Origin: Stomorhina lunata
Lineage: Eukaryota > Arthropoda > Insecta > Diptera > Rhiniidae
Length of the DNA: 64,000 bases
Assembly: GCA_933228675.1 (NCBI GenBank)
Contig: OW121742.1
Location: 112,071,242 to 112,135,241 of the forward strand
Direction of reading: 5' to 3'
This document shows, one piece after another, positions 23,274 through 36,417 of this stretch. The stretch's first letter is position 1; each line of letters opens with the position of its first letter. Under the pieces are notes generated by a model. It saw nothing but the letters and a program-made list of their open reading frames with translations, was not told the DNA's origin and made no database searches. Both the position numbers and the translations under genes were made by a program.

Positions 23274-25285
23274 AAAATTTTTAAAAATTTCTTACTTTTA
23301 TAGAAAATTTTTCAAAAATTTCTTACTTTTATAGGAAATTTATCAAAAATTTCCTACTTTTATAGGAAACTTTTCAAAAATTTATTACTTTTATAGGAAT
23401 TTCTTTGAAAAATTTCCTATTTTTATAAGAATTTTTTCAAAAATTTCTTATTTTTATAGGAATTTTTCAAAAATTTCCTATTTTTATAGGAAATTTTTCA
23501 AAAATTTCCTATTTTTATAGGAAATTTTTCAAAAATTTCCTATTTTTATAGGAAATTTTTCAAAAATTTCCTATTTTTATAGGAAATTTTTCAAAAATTT
23601 CCTATTTTTATAGGAAATTTATCAAAAATTTCCTATTTTTATAGGAAATTTTTCAAAAATTTCCTTTTTTTATAAGAAATTTTTCAAAAATTTCCTATTT
23701 TTATAGAAAATTTTTCAAAAATTTCCTATTTTATAGGAAATTTTTCAAAAATTTCCTATTTTATAGGAAATTTTTCAAATATTTCCTATTTCTATAGAAA
23801 TTTTTCAAAAATTTCCTATTTTTATAGGAAATTTTTCAAAAATTTCCTATTTCTATAGGAAATTTTTCAAAAATTTCCTATTTTTATAGGAAATTTTTCA
23901 AAAATTTCCTATTTTTATAGGAAATTTTTCAAAAATTTCCTATTTTTATAGGAAATTTCCTATTTTTATAGGAAATTTCCTATTTTTATAGGAAATTTTT
24001 CAAAAATTTCCTATTTTTATAGGAAATTTTTCAAAAATTTCCTATTTTTATAGGAAATTTTTCAAAAATTTCCTATTTTTATAGGAAATTTTTCAAAAAT
24101 TTCCTATTTTTATAGGAAATTTTTCAAAAATTTCCTATTTTTATAGGAAATTTTTCAAAAATTTCCTATTTTTATAGGAAATTTTTCAAAAGTTTCCTAT
24201 TTTTATAGGAAATTTTTCAAAAATTTCCTATTTTTATAGGAAATTTTTCAAAAATTTCCTATTTTTATAGGAAATTTTTCAAAAATTTCCTATTTTTATA
24301 GGAAATTTTTCAAAAATTTCCTATTTTTATAGGAAATTTTTCAAAAATTTCCTATTTTTATAGGAAATTTTTCAAAAATTTCCTATTTTTATAGGAAATT
24401 TTTCAAAAATTTCCTATTTTTATAGGAAATTTTTCAAAAATTTCCTATTTTCATAGGAAATTTTTCAAAAATTTCCTATTTTCATAGGAAATTTTTCAAA
24501 AATTTCCTATTTTTATAGGTAATTTTTCAAAAATTTCCTATTTTTATAGGTAATTTTTCAAAAATTTCCTATTTTTTAGGAAATTTTTCAAAAATTTCCT
24601 ATTTTATAGGAAATTTTTCAAAAATTTCCTATTTTATAGGAAATTTTTCAAAAATTTCCTATTTTTATAGAAATTTTTCAAAAATTTCCTATTTTTATAG
24701 GAAATTTTTCAAAAATTTCCTATTTTTATATTAAATTTTTCAAAAATTTCCTATTTTTATAGGAAATTTTTCAAAAATTTCCTATTTTTATAGGATATTT
24801 TTCAAAAATTTCCTATTTTTATAGGAAATTTTTCAAAAATTTCCTATTTTTATAGGAAATTTTTCAAAAATTTCCTATTTTTATAGGAAATTTTTCAAAA
24901 ATTTCCTATTTTTATAGGAAATTTTTCAAAAATTTCCTATTTTTATAGGAAATTTTTCAAAAATTTCCTATTTTTATAGGTAATTTTTCAAAAATTTCCT
25001 ATTTTTATAGGTAATTTTTCAAAAATTTCCTATTTTTATAGGAAATTTTTCAAAAATTTCCTATTTTTATAGGAAATTTTTCAAAAATTTATTATTTTTA
25101 TACAAAATTTTTCAAAAATTTCCTATTTTTATAGGAAATTTTTCAAAAATTTCCTATTTTTATAGGAAATTTTTCAAAAATTTCCTATTTTTATAGGAAA
25201 TTTTTCAAAAATTTCCTATTTTTATAGGAAATTTTTCAAAAATTTCCTATTTTTATAGGAAATTTTTCAAAAATTTCCTATTTAT
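23274..25285 (+). repeat. Family F 31-bp satellite, array F2 (forward)
   Basis: About 65 units. The left edge is diverged (CTTACTTTTATAG). From about 23480 units are nearly identical, with TTTCCTATTTTTATAGG and TTTTTCAAAAA. At 23941-24000 there are 20-bp units lacking the 11-bp TTTTTCAAAAA segment. Variants such as TAGGTAATT, TTTTCATAGG and a missing T (CTATTTTATAGG) occur as neighbouring runs of two to four, showing local amplification. Confidence 0.97.
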
Positions 25286-25970
25286 TTGAACTATGTAAAT
25301 ATAAAAAAAAACTAAAAAATCACAATTCAAAGCCAGGAACTTGTTATGTCAACAAGTTCATGGCTAAATATTTAATAATTCAACTGACATTTTCACAAGA
25401 TTTTGCTAAAGCACCAGAACACACTCCCCCTCCTGCTTAGTTGACAGCAATTTATTTTCTTCTGAATGTATGTTATAAGTGTTGATGACATCATGTTACT
25501 ATATTTTGGCAAATTTTCGAACCTTTTTGCAGTTCATAAGAGATGCAATTTGAAAAAATGTTAAATTGTAAAATGGAAAAAGTAGAGTGCCTGCGATGCC
25601 TGTAACATATCATGAAGATTTTTTGTTTATTCCAGGTTTTGACAGCCCCCTATTGGCTTTTATATATGGCAAATTTCCTGTTGTTTTTAATTTAAGGAAA
25701 AAAATACGAAAGGAATAATTTGTTCTTCCTCTTAATGATTTACAAATGTTAACAGCCTTAAAACGTACCTGAAATCAGGATGTTAACGCCGTGTATGATG
25801 ATGTTGATGACGTCCGCCAAGTTGCTGATGTTGCAAAACGATTTAACTTGACTTTTCGTTACTGACAATGACAATTGATTTTAATGTTTTATTTACACAG
25901 AAACTTTGTTCTTTTGGGCCTGGACACGAGATTTAAGGATATAAGCATTGGAGAAATCAATATCAATGTT
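25286..25970. other. Spacer between arrays F2 and F3
   Basis: About 0.7 kb of unique-looking sequence, slightly less AT-rich than the arrays (for example GACGTCCGCC near 25810). It carries a strong hairpin at 25331-25365. No gene is supported. Confidence 0.55.
25331..25365. other. 15-bp stem hairpin
   Basis: AGCCAGGAACTTGTT (25331-25345) pairs with AACAAGTTCATGGCT (25351-25365) at 14 of 15 positions around the loop ATGTC. It lies about 45 bp beyond the end of array F2. The stem is too short for a typical microRNA precursor and no poly(T) tail follows. It may be a relic of an inverted-repeat element or a structured RNA. Confidence 0.65.
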
Positions 25971-28399
25971 ATCAAAAATTTCTTATTTTTATTGGAAATT
26001 GTTTAAAAATTTCTTATTTTTATAGGAAATTTTTCAAAAATTTCATATTTTTATAGGACATTTTTCAAAAATTTTAATATTTTTAAAGGAAATTTTTCAA
26101 AAATTTCTTTTTTTTATAGGAAATTTTTCAAAAATTTCATATTTTTATAGGAAATTTTTCAAAAATTCCTTATTTTTATAGGAAATTTTTCAAAAATTTC
26201 TTATTTTTATAGGAAATTTTCCAAAAATTTCTTTATTTTATAAGAAATGTTTCAAAAGTTTCCAATTTTTATAAGAAATTTATCAAAAATTTCTTATTTT
26301 TATAAGAAATTTTTTAAAAATTGCTTATTTTTATAGGAAATTTTTCAAAAATTTCATATTTTTATAGGAAATTTTTCAAAATTTTCCTATTTTTATAGGA
26401 AATTTTTCAAAAATTTTTATAGAAAATTTTTAAAAATTTCTTATTTTTATAGGAAATTTTTTCAAAAATTTCTTATTTTTATAGGAAATTTTCCAAAAAT
26501 TTCTTATTTTTATAGGAAGTTTTTCAAAAATTTCTTATTTTTATAGGAAGTTTTTCAAAAATTTCTTATTTATATCGGAAATTTTCAAAAATTTCTCATT
26601 TTTATAGGAAATTTTTCAAAAATTTCTTATTTTTATAGGAAATTTTTCAAAAGTTTCTGATTTTTATAAAAAATTTAAAAAAATTTCTTTTCTATTAAAG
26701 AATTGTTTTTTATTTTTATAGGAAATTTTTCAAAAATTTCTTTTTTTTTAGAAATTTTTCAAAAATTTCCAATTTTTATTAGAAATTTATCAAAAATTTC
26801 TTATTTTTATAAGAAGTTTTTTAAAAATTTTATAGGAAATTTTCCAAAAATTTCTTATTTTTATAGGAAATTTTCCAAAAGTTTCCAATTTTTATAAGAA
26901 ATTTATAAAAAATTTCTTATTTTTATAAGAAATTTTTTAAAAATTTCATATTTTTATAGGACATTTTTCAAAAATTTCATATTTTTATAGGAAATTTTTC
27001 AAAAATTTCTTATTTTTATAGAAAATTTTTCAAAAATTTCTTATTTTTATAGGAAATTTTTTCAAAAATTTCTTATTTTAATAGGAAATTTTCCAAAAAT
27101 TTCTTATTTTTATGGGAAATTTTTCAAAAATTTCTTATTTTTATAGGAAATTTTTCAAAAATTTCTCATTTTTATAGGAAATTTTTCAAAAATTTCTTAT
27201 TTTTATAGGAAATTTTTCAAAAATTTCTGATTTTTATAAAAATTTTTAAAAAATTTCTTTTCTGTAAAAGAAAATTTTTTTATTTTTATAAAAAAATTTT
27301 TCAAAAACTTCTAATTTTTATAAGAAATTTTTCAAAAATTTCCAATTTAAAAAAAAATTTCCAAATTTATGAAAAATATCTTATTTTTATAGGAAATTTT
27401 CCAATAATTTCATAATTTTTTAGGAAATTTTCTAAAAATTTCTTATTTTTATAGAAAAATTTTCTAAAAATTCTTATTTTAAAAGGAACATTTTCTAAAA
27501 TTTTCATATTTTTATAGGAAATTTTCCAAGAATTTCTTATTTTTATAGGAAATTTTTCAAAAATTTCTTATTTTTATATGAAAATTTTCAAAAATTTTCT
27601 ATTTTCATAAGAAATTTATCCTAAATTTCTTATTTTAATAAGAAATTTTTCAAAGATTTCTCAGTTTTATAGAAAATTTTCCAAAAATTTATTATTTTTA
27701 TAGGAAATTTTTCAAAAATTTCTTATTTTTATAGGAAATTTTTCAAAAATTTCTTATTTATATCGGAAATTTTCAAAAATTTCTCATTTTGATAAGAAAT
27801 TTTTCAAAAATTTCATATTTTTATAAGAAATTTTAAAAAATTTTATAGAAAAAAAAAAATTTCTCTTTTTGTTAGGAGATTTTTAAAAAATTGTTTATTT
27901 TTATAGGAAGATTTTCAGAATTTTCAAAAATATTCTACTTTTGTTGGAAATTTTCATTATTTAACAAAAAAATTTCTTATGTTTTAAAGAATTTTTTTTA
28001 AATTTTCGATTTTTTTAGGAAATTTTTCAAAAATTTCTTATTTTTATAAATTTTTTTTTAATTTCCTATTTTTATAGGAAATTTAAAAAAAAAAATTTAT
28101 ATCTATAAGAAATTTTTAAAAAATTTATTTTTTTTTGTAGAAAACTTTTCAAAAAAATCTTATTTTTTTTCGGACATTTAAATAATATTACTAATTTTTA
28201 TGGAAATTTTTTAAAAATTACTTGTTTTTATACGAGAGTTTTCAAAAATTTCTTATTTTAATAGGAAAATTTTTATAAATTTCTTATTTTTACAGGAAGT
28301 TTTTCACAGATTTCCTGTTTTTATAGGAAATTTTTCTAAAATTTCTTATTATAGGAAATTTTTCAAATATTTCTTATTATAGGTAATTTATTAAAATAT
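25971..28399 (+). repeat. Family F 31-bp satellite, array F3 (forward, diverged)
   Basis: About 78 unit equivalents of the F family, mostly the TTTCTTATTTTTATAGG subtype rather than TTTCCTATT. Divergence and indels rise strongly from left to right; beyond about 27800 units are barely recognisable. There is no homogenised core, so this looks like an old array no longer being homogenised. Short phenylalanine/serine/isoleucine/lysine open frames are repeat translations. Confidence 0.92.
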
Positions 28400-29251
28400 T
28401 TTAGTTGATAATAGATATATTCATATTATAGTCATAATTCAATTGAACATTATTAATATAAAATTCTGCATTATGACCCGCTTACAAATTCAAATGATAG
28501 CTAACACCAGGAGTCGAAAAACTTTTGCCAAGATTCCTAGAAATCCTGAATAGCTCTGTAGCAACAACTAAGCAAAATACATAACTAATTTTTCTAAGAA
28601 GAATTATTATAGAAACAACAAACTTTCCTTCATACCTACAACCAACTCGAACCATAACAATTCTCTTGAATCACTGCTTTTCTATAAATCCTAATTAAGG
28701 ACTTATAATTCCAGCAGGAAACTTTTTCCTTCCTTTTGTTTCTCCCATGGCCTATGTTGAAGAATGAATCTCTTGTCGGGTGTAATGAATAACAAACATT
28801 AAATCAAAGTTCTTCCAAATACTTTTAACATCTTTTGACATTTAACATAATTTTCCTTAGCAAGGATCTTTAGGGCTATAAAAAACGAACACACACAAAC
28901 TCTCTTACTCATACATACACACAAACAAAGTCCTTCCAACAACTACGACTACGATGACTGTTGCTCAATTACCTTTTACAAACAACCAATTAGTCAGGTA
29001 GAAAAATTATACAAGAAAAAGAACAAAAAATATAAAAATTATATAAAAATACTTTTAGTTGTAATTAATTTTTATTTTATTCTATAGCTTCATAAAAAAA
29101 TTATGCGAAAACATCAACAAAACTAACAAGTTTTTGAACAAGAGAGTAAATACATTTAAATATAAAGAAAATTTCTGCTCAAGGAAATCAAAAGAAAACT
29201 ACAAACAAAAATAAAGAAGAAAATTGAAGGAAGCAATACAATATACGTTAA
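28400..29251. other. Spacer between arrays F3 and F4
   Basis: About 0.85 kb of unique-looking AT-rich DNA with ACACACAAAC-type simple sequence near 28890-28930. No gene or RNA is recognised. Confidence 0.55.
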
Positions 29252-31482
29252 ACTTTTTTCAAATTTCCTATTTTTTAAGAAAAATTCATAAATTTCCTAT
29301 TTTTATACAAAATTTTTCAAAAATTTCCTATTTTTATAAGAAATTTTTCAAAAATTTCCTATTTTTATAGGAAAATTTTCAAAAATTTCCTATTTTTATA
29401 GGAAATTTTTCAAAAATTGCCTATTTTTATAGGAAAATTTTCAAAAATTTCCTATTTTTATAGGAAATTTTTCAAAAATTTCCTATTTTTATAGGAAATT
29501 TTTCAAAAATTTCCTATTTTTATAGGAAATTTTTCAAAAATTTCTTATTTTTATAGGAAATTTTTCAAAAATTTCCTATTTTTGTAGGAAATTTTTCAAA
29601 AATTTCCTATTTTGATAGGAAATTTTTCAAAAATTTCCTATTTTTATAGGAAAATTTTCAATTTTTCCTATTTTTATAGGAAATTTTTCAAAAATTTCCT
29701 ATTTTGATAGGAAATTTTTCAAAAATTTCCTATTTTTATAGAAAAATTTTCAATTTTTCCTATTTTTATAGGAAATTTTTCAAAAATTTCCTATTTTTAT
29801 AGGAAATTTTTCAAAAATTTCCTATTTTTATAGGAAATTTTTCAAAAATTTCCTATTTTTATAGGAAATTTTTCAAAAATTTTCCTATTTTTATAGGAAA
29901 TTTTTCAAAAATTTCCTATTTTTATAGGAAATTTTTTCAAAAATTTCCTATTTTTTATAGGAAAATTTTCAAAAATTTCCTATTTTTATAGGAAATTTTT
30001 CAAAAATTTCCTATTTTTATAGGAAATTTTTCAAAAATTTCCTATTTTTATAGGAAATTTTTCAAAAATTTCCTATTTTTATAGGAAATTTTTCAAAAAT
30101 TTCCTATTTTTATAGGAAATTTTTCAAAAATTTCCTATTTTTATAGGAAATTTTTCAAAAATTTCCTTGTTTTATAGGAAATTTTTCAAAAATTTCCTAT
30201 TTTTATAGGAAATTTTTCAAAAATTTCCTATTTTTTATAGGAAAATTTTCAAAAATTCCTATTTTTATAGGAAATTTTTCAAAAATTTCCTATTTTTGAA
30301 ATTTTTCAAAAATTTCCTATTTTTATAGGAAATTTTTCAAAAATTTCCTATTTTTATAGGAAATTTTTCAAAAATTTCCTATTTTTATAGGAAATTTTTC
30401 AAAAATTTCCTATTTTTATAGGAAATTTTTCAAAAATTTCCTATTTTTATAGGAAATTTTTCAAAAATTTCCTATTTTTATAGGAAATTTTTCAAAAATT
30501 TCCTATTTTTATAGGAAATTTTTCAAAAATTTCCTATTTTTATAGGAAATTTTTCAAAAATTTCCTATTTTTATAGGAAATTTTTCAAAAATTTCTTGTT
30601 TTTATAAGAGTTTTTAAAAATTTCCTATTTTTATAGGAAATTTTTCAAAAATTTCCTATTTTTATAGGAAATTTTTCAAAAATTTCCTATTTTTATAGGA
30701 AAATTTTCAAAAATTTCCTATTTTTATAAAAAATTTTTTAAAATTTCCTATTTTTATAGGAAACTTTTCAAATTTTCCTATTTTGTAGGGAATTTTTCAA
30801 AGATTTTCTATTTTTATAAGAAATTTTTCAAAAATTTCCTATTTTTTTACAGGAAATTTGTTCCTATTTTTATAGGAAATTTTTCAAAATTTCCTATTTT
30901 TATAGGAAATTTTTAAAAAATTTCCTATTTTTATAGGAAATTTTTCAAAAATTTCCTATTTTTATAGGAAATTTTTCAAAAATTTCCTATTTTTGTAGGA
31001 TAGTTTTCAAAAATTTCCTATTTTTATATGAATTTTCCTATTTTTATAGGAAATTTTTCAAAAATTTCCTATTTGTATATTAAATTTTTCAAAAATTTCC
31101 GATTTAAATAGGAAATTTTTCAAAATTTCCTATTTTTACAGGAAATTTTTCAAAAATTTTCCTATTTTTATAGGAAATTTTTGAAAAATTTCCTATTTTT
31201 AGAGGAAATTTTTGAAAAATTTCCTATTTTTATAGGAAAATTTTCAAAATTTCTTATCTATATGAAAATTTTCAAAAATGTCTTATTTCTATAGGAAAAT
31301 TTTCAAAAATTTCTTATTTTCTATAGGAAAATTTTCAAAAATTTCTTATTTCTATAGGAAATCTTTTAAAATTTTCTATTTTTATAGGAAATTTCTTAAA
31401 TGTTTTTTATTTTATAGGAATTTTTTTGAAATTTCTTTTTTTTTATAGGAAATTTTTCGAAAATTTCTTTTTATTATAAAAA
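29252..31482 (+). repeat. Family F 31-bp satellite, array F4 (forward; copy 1 of a duplicated module from about 30590)
   Basis: About 72 units, homogeneous at 29850-30590, then a recognisable run of private variants: TTTCTTGTTTTTATAAGAG at 30592, TTTTGTAGGGAATT at 30781, GTAGGATAG at 30995, and decayed units to 31482. The same run reappears at 34248-35137, which identifies the two regions as copies. From the right edge the sequence enters the 1.28-kb spacer without a gap. Confidence 0.95.
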
Positions 31483-32756
31483 TAAACTAGTTAAAAGATC
31501 AATTGATGAGATAAACTTTCATTTTCTACTTGTTTTTTTTTATTATACTTAAATAATCAAAAACTATTGCCTACATTAAGGCTTATTGTAAAATAAACAC
31601 ATTATTTCGCTATTTCGCTTATAAAAAGAATTTTGAATTATTTTGTGGTAAACAGATTAAAATTGTTTATTTTCTAAATTAACGTCATTTGTTTGTAAGC
31701 GATAACAAACAAATCTATTTAAATTACTAACCTCAATACCGAGCTGATATCTTATAGCTTTCAAGCGTATTAAAAAAATCTATTGACCAAATAAAAATTC
31801 TAAAGCAGGCGGAGTAGCCAATTGGACTAAATCATTGTATGGATGTATTTTGTTAATGATACCGAAGCTGTAGTAGCTTTAGCTGCATATGTTTTAAATC
31901 TCATTTTTATTTGTTTCGAAAATTTTGCGTGTAAATAACCACATAGAGACCTATTACCACATCATTATATGACCACAGGGATCAAATACTATTCCGAAAA
32001 CACTAGTCCAGGCTAAACCGTTAACTAATGCTCTCAACAAACACAAACAGCAACAACTAAGGCAAAAGTAAACAAAACACATTGAATACATACACGCACA
32101 TTCAAAAACACATTCATATACACATTTAAGGAAAGGGATATGAATGCATATGCAAAAGACTTTATGTGTATGTGAGTTTGTTTGTTTTTTTTTCGGGTCC
32201 ATAACAAAAGCGGAAGTATACCACCAAAAAGCATCATTAAGTCAATTTGTGACAAGGAAAAGTTGCAATTTAATGGCTAAAAACATGATGGTTCCCAGGA
32301 CCCCCAAAAAATACAAATGCATCAGGAACGAACAATTGTTGTTTGTTCTTCGTTTTAGATTGTATGGAGACTTGGGACTCTCAAACTAAATTCTACTATT
32401 TTTAGCAAACAAAAATTTCTGTAATTTAGAGGAAATTCTAATTTCAATGACAATTAAGAGTAGTCGTTGGACCCTCTTTGTTTATTTTGTTTCAGTTTTA
32501 GTGTGTCATTTGCCCTAAAAACTTTCTAGATAAATTATTTTGTATGTGTTTTTTTGTCAGATCATTTTTGTGGTTTTTTTCAACAAAACTTTTATTTGTT
32601 GCTATTAGTGCTGATTCTAATATTTGTTTGGCTGGCCATTAACACATTTTATCCTTTTGCAATCTTGGAAAATGGTACAGTGGAATTTTTAAATAATTTA
32701 AGGTATGAAAAGCTTTGAATTGCACACTTCCAGAATAATATCTCAAGTTAAAAATA
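31483..32756. other. Spacer flanked by inverted F arrays (module copy 1)
   Basis: About 1.27 kb of single-copy-looking DNA between a forward F array on its left and a reverse one on its right. It is repeated near-identically at 35138-36417. Open frames on either strand (for example minus 31954-32202) shift frame between the two copies because of single-base indels, so none behaves as coding. Confidence 0.7.
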
Positions 32757-33577
32757 AAAAATTTTCTATATAAAAAGGAAATTTTTGAAAAATTTCCTGT
32801 AAAACCAAGAAATTTTAAAATATTTTTAAAATATAAAAATAAGAAATTTTTGAAAAATTTCCTATAAGAATAGGAAATTTTTGAAACATTTCCTATAAAA
32901 ATACGAAATTTTTCAAATATAACGAATTTTTCCTATAAAAATGCGAAATTTTTGTAAAATACGAATTTTTCCTATAAAAATAAGAAATTTTTGAAAAATT
33001 TCCTATAAAAATAGGAAATTTTTGAAAAATTTCCTATAAAAATAGGAAATTTTTAAAAAATTTCCTATAAAAATAGAAAAATTTTTTGAAAAATTTCCTA
33101 TAAAAATAGGAAATATTTTGAAAAATTTCCTATAAAAATAGGAAATATTTTGAAAAATTTCCTATAAAATAGGAAATATTTTGAAAAATTTCCTATAAAA
33201 ATAGGAAATATTTTGAAAAATTTCCTATAAAAGTAGGAAATATTTTGAAAAATTTCCTATAAAAATAGGAAATATTTTGAAAAATTTCCTATAAAAGTAG
33301 GAAATATTTTGAAAAATTTCCTATAAAAATTGGAAATATTTTGAAAAATTTCCTATAAAAATAGGAAATTTTATGAAAAATTTCCTATAAAAACAGGTAA
33401 TGTTTTTTAAAATTTTCCTATAAAAACAGGAATTTTTTTTGAAAATCTTCCTATAAAAATAGGAAATTTTTGAAAATCTTCCTATAAAAATAGGAAATTT
33501 TTTTGAAAAATTTTTTAAAAAATTTCCTATAAAAATAGAAAATTTTTTTAAAAATTTCCTATAAAATAGATAGAAAA
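32757..33577 (-). repeat. Family F satellite, array F5 (reverse; truncated by gap)
   Basis: About 26 units read as GGAAATTTTTGAAAAATTTCC and CCTATAAAAATAGG. From about 33110 to 33350 the subtype GGAAATATTTTGAAAAATTT (32 bp) runs consecutively, then the private variant TTTTATGAAAAATTTCC, then decayed units. The same order is seen in array F7. The array runs into N bases at 33578. Confidence 0.93.
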
Positions 33578-33777
33578 NNNNNNNNNNNNNNNNNNNNNNN
33601 NNNNNNNNNNNNNNNNNNNNNNNNNNNNNNNNNNNNNNNNNNNNNNNNNNNNNNNNNNNNNNNNNNNNNNNNNNNNNNNNNNNNNNNNNNNNNNNNNNNN
33701 NNNNNNNNNNNNNNNNNNNNNNNNNNNNNNNNNNNNNNNNNNNNNNNNNNNNNNNNNNNNNNNNNNNNNNNNNNNNN
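33578..33777. other. Assembly gap of 200 N
   Basis: Exactly 200 undetermined bases. The left flank is a reverse-orientation F array and the right flank a forward-orientation one, so the gap joins opposite orientations of the same satellite. A round-number gap usually means an arbitrary scaffold join rather than a measured distance. Confidence 0.99.
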
Positions 33778-35137
33778 AAAAATTTCCTATTTTTATAGGA
33801 AATTTTTCAAAAATTTCCTATTTTTATAGGAAATTTTTCAAAAATTTCCTATTTTTATAGGAAATTTTTCAAAAATTTCCTATTTTTATAGGAAATTTTT
33901 CAAAAATTTCCTATTTTTATAGGAAATTTTTCAAAAATTTCCTATTTTTATAGGAAATTTTTCAAAAATTTCCTATTTTTATAGGAAATTTTTCAAAAAT
34001 TTCCTATTTTTATAGGAATTTTTTAAAAAATTTCCTATTTTTATAGGAAATTTTTCAAAAGTTTCCTATTTTTATAGGAAATTTTTCAAAAGTTTCCTAT
34101 TTTTATAGGAAATTTTTCAAAAGTTTCCTATTTTTATAGGAAATTTTTCAAAAATTTCCTATTTTTATAGGAAATTTTTCAAAAATTTCCTATTTTTATA
34201 GGAAGTTTTTCAAAAATTTTCTATTTTTATAGGAAATTTTTCAAAAATTTCTTGTTTTTAGAGGAGTTTTTAAAAAATTTCCTATTTTTATAGGAAATTT
34301 TTCAAAAATTTCCTATTTTTATAGGAAATTTTTGAAAAATTTCCTATTTTTATAGGAAAATTTTCAAAAATTTCCTATTTTTTTAAAAAATTTTTTTAAA
34401 ATTTCCTATTTTTATAGGAAACTTTTCAAAATTTTCCTATTTTGTAGGGAATTTTTCAAAGATTTTCTATTTTTATAAGAAATTTTTCAAAAATTTCCTA
34501 TTTTTTTACAGGAAATTTTTGAAAAATTTCCTATTTTTATAGGAAATTTTTCAAAAATTTCCTATTTTTATAAGAAATTTTTTCCTATTTTTATAAGAAA
34601 TTTTTTCCTATTTTTATAGGAAATTTTTCAAAAATTTCCTATTTTTATAGGAAATTTTTCAAAAATTTCCTATTTTTGTAGGATAGTTTTCAAAAATTTC
34701 CTATTTTTATATGAAATTTCCTATTTTTATAGGAAATTTTTCAAAAATTTCCTATGTGTATATTAAATTTTTCAAAAATTTCCTATTTAAATAGGAAATT
34801 TTTCAAAAATTTCCTATTTTTACAGGAAATTTTTCAAAAATTTCCTATTTTTATAGGAAATTTTTGAAAAATTTCCTATTTTTTATAGGAAATTTTTGAA
34901 AAATTTCCTATTTTTATAGGAAAATTTTCAAAAATTTCTTATCTATAGGAAAATTTTCAAAAATTTCTTATTTCTATAGGAAAATTTTCAAAAATTTCTT
35001 ATTTCTATAGGAAATCTTTTAAAAATTTTCTATTTTTTATAGGAAATTTCTTAAATGTTTTTTATTTTTATAGGAATTTTTTTTTAAATTTCCTTTTTTT
35101 ATAGGAAATTTTTCGAAAATTTCTTTTTATTATAAAA
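33778..35137 (+). repeat. Family F satellite, array F6 (forward; module copy 2)
   Basis: About 43 units. The left half is homogeneous. The right half carries the same private variants, in the same order, as the right end of F4 (TTTCTTGTTTTTAGAGGAG at 34248, TTTTGTAGGGAATT at 34440, GTAGGATAG at about 34678). It starts directly at the N gap. Confidence 0.95.
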
Positions 35138-36417
35138 ATAAACTAGTTAAAAGATCAATTGATGAGATAAAACTTTCATTTTCTACTTGTTTTTTTTTAT
35201 TATACTTAAAATAATCAAAAACTATAGCCTACATTAAGGCTTATTGTAAAATAAACACATTATTTCGCTATTTCGCTTATAAAAAGAATTTTGAATTATT
35301 TTGTGGTAAACAGATTAAAATTGTTTATTTTCTAAATTAACGTCATTTGTTTGTAAGCGAATAACAAACAAATCTATTTAAATTACTAACCTCAATACCG
35401 AGCTGATATCTTATAGCTTTCAAGCGTATTAAAAAAATCTATTGACCAAATAAAAATTCTAAAGCAGGCGGAGTAGCCAAATTGACTAAATCATTGTATG
35501 GATGTATTTTGTTAATGATACCGAAGCTGTAGTAGCTTTAGCTGCATACGTTTTAAATCTCATTTTTATTTTGTTTCGAAAATTTTGCGTGTAAATAACC
35601 ACATAGAGACCTATTACCACATCATTATATGACCACAGGGATCAAATACTATTCCGAAAACACTAGTCCAGGCTAAACCGTTAACTAATGCTCTCAACAA
35701 ACACAAACAGCAACAACTAAGGCAAAAGCAAACAAAAACACATTGAATACACACACGCACATTCAAAAACACATTCATATACACATTTAAGGAAAGGGAT
35801 ATGAATGCATATGCAAAAGTCTTTATGTGTATGTGAGTTTGTTTGTTTTTTTTCGGGTCCATAACAAAAGCCGGAAGTATACCACCAAAAGCATCATTAA
35901 GTCAATTTGTGACAAGGAAAAGTTGCAATTTAATGGCTAAAAACATGATGGTTCCCAGGACCCCCAAAAAATACAAATGCATCAGGAACGAACAATTGTT
36001 GTTTGTTCTTCGATTTAGATTGTATGGAGACTTGGGACTCTCAAACTAAATTCTACTATTTTTAGCAAACAAACATTTCTGTAATTTAGAGGAAATTCTA
36101 ATTTCAATGATAATTAAGAGTAGTCGTTGGACCCTCTTTGTTTTATTTTGTTTCAGTTTTAGTGTGTCATTTGCCCTAAAAACTTTCTAGATAAATTATT
36201 TTGTATGTGTTTTTTTGTCAGATCATTTTTGTGGTTTTTTTCAACAAAACTTTTATTTGTTGCTATTAGTGCTGATTCTAATATTTGTTTGGCTGGCCAT
36301 TAACACATTATATCCTTTTGCAATCTTGGAAAATGGTACAGTGGAATTTTTAAATAAATTTTAAGGTATGAAATGCTTTGAATTGCACACTTCCAGAATA
36401 ATATCTCAAGTTAAAAA
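35138..36417. other. Spacer flanked by inverted F arrays (module copy 2)
   Basis: Near-identical to 31483-32756 at a fixed offset of 3660 through most of its length. Differences are scattered substitutions and homopolymer indels, such as an extra A after ATAA at about 35170 and an extra C at about 35870. No gene is supported. Confidence 0.7.

Larger units (their letters stand above)
30590..33577. repeat. Duplicated module, copy 1
   Basis: Module of forward F array tail, 1.28-kb spacer and reverse F array, cut by the assembly gap at its right end. Landmarks match copy 2 at offsets of about 3656-3683, and the spacer aligns at an offset of 3660. In the spacer I counted by eye roughly a dozen substitutions and about ten single-base indels, mostly in homopolymers, so identity is about 98%. 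Alternative haplotypes of one locus or a recent tandem duplication both fit. Confidence 0.85.

Noticed and set aside
31954..32389. Open frames shared between the two module copies (31954-32389 and 35614-36049)
   Set aside because: They recur only because the DNA is duplicated. Single-base indels change the frame and start between copies, so no coding constraint is visible.
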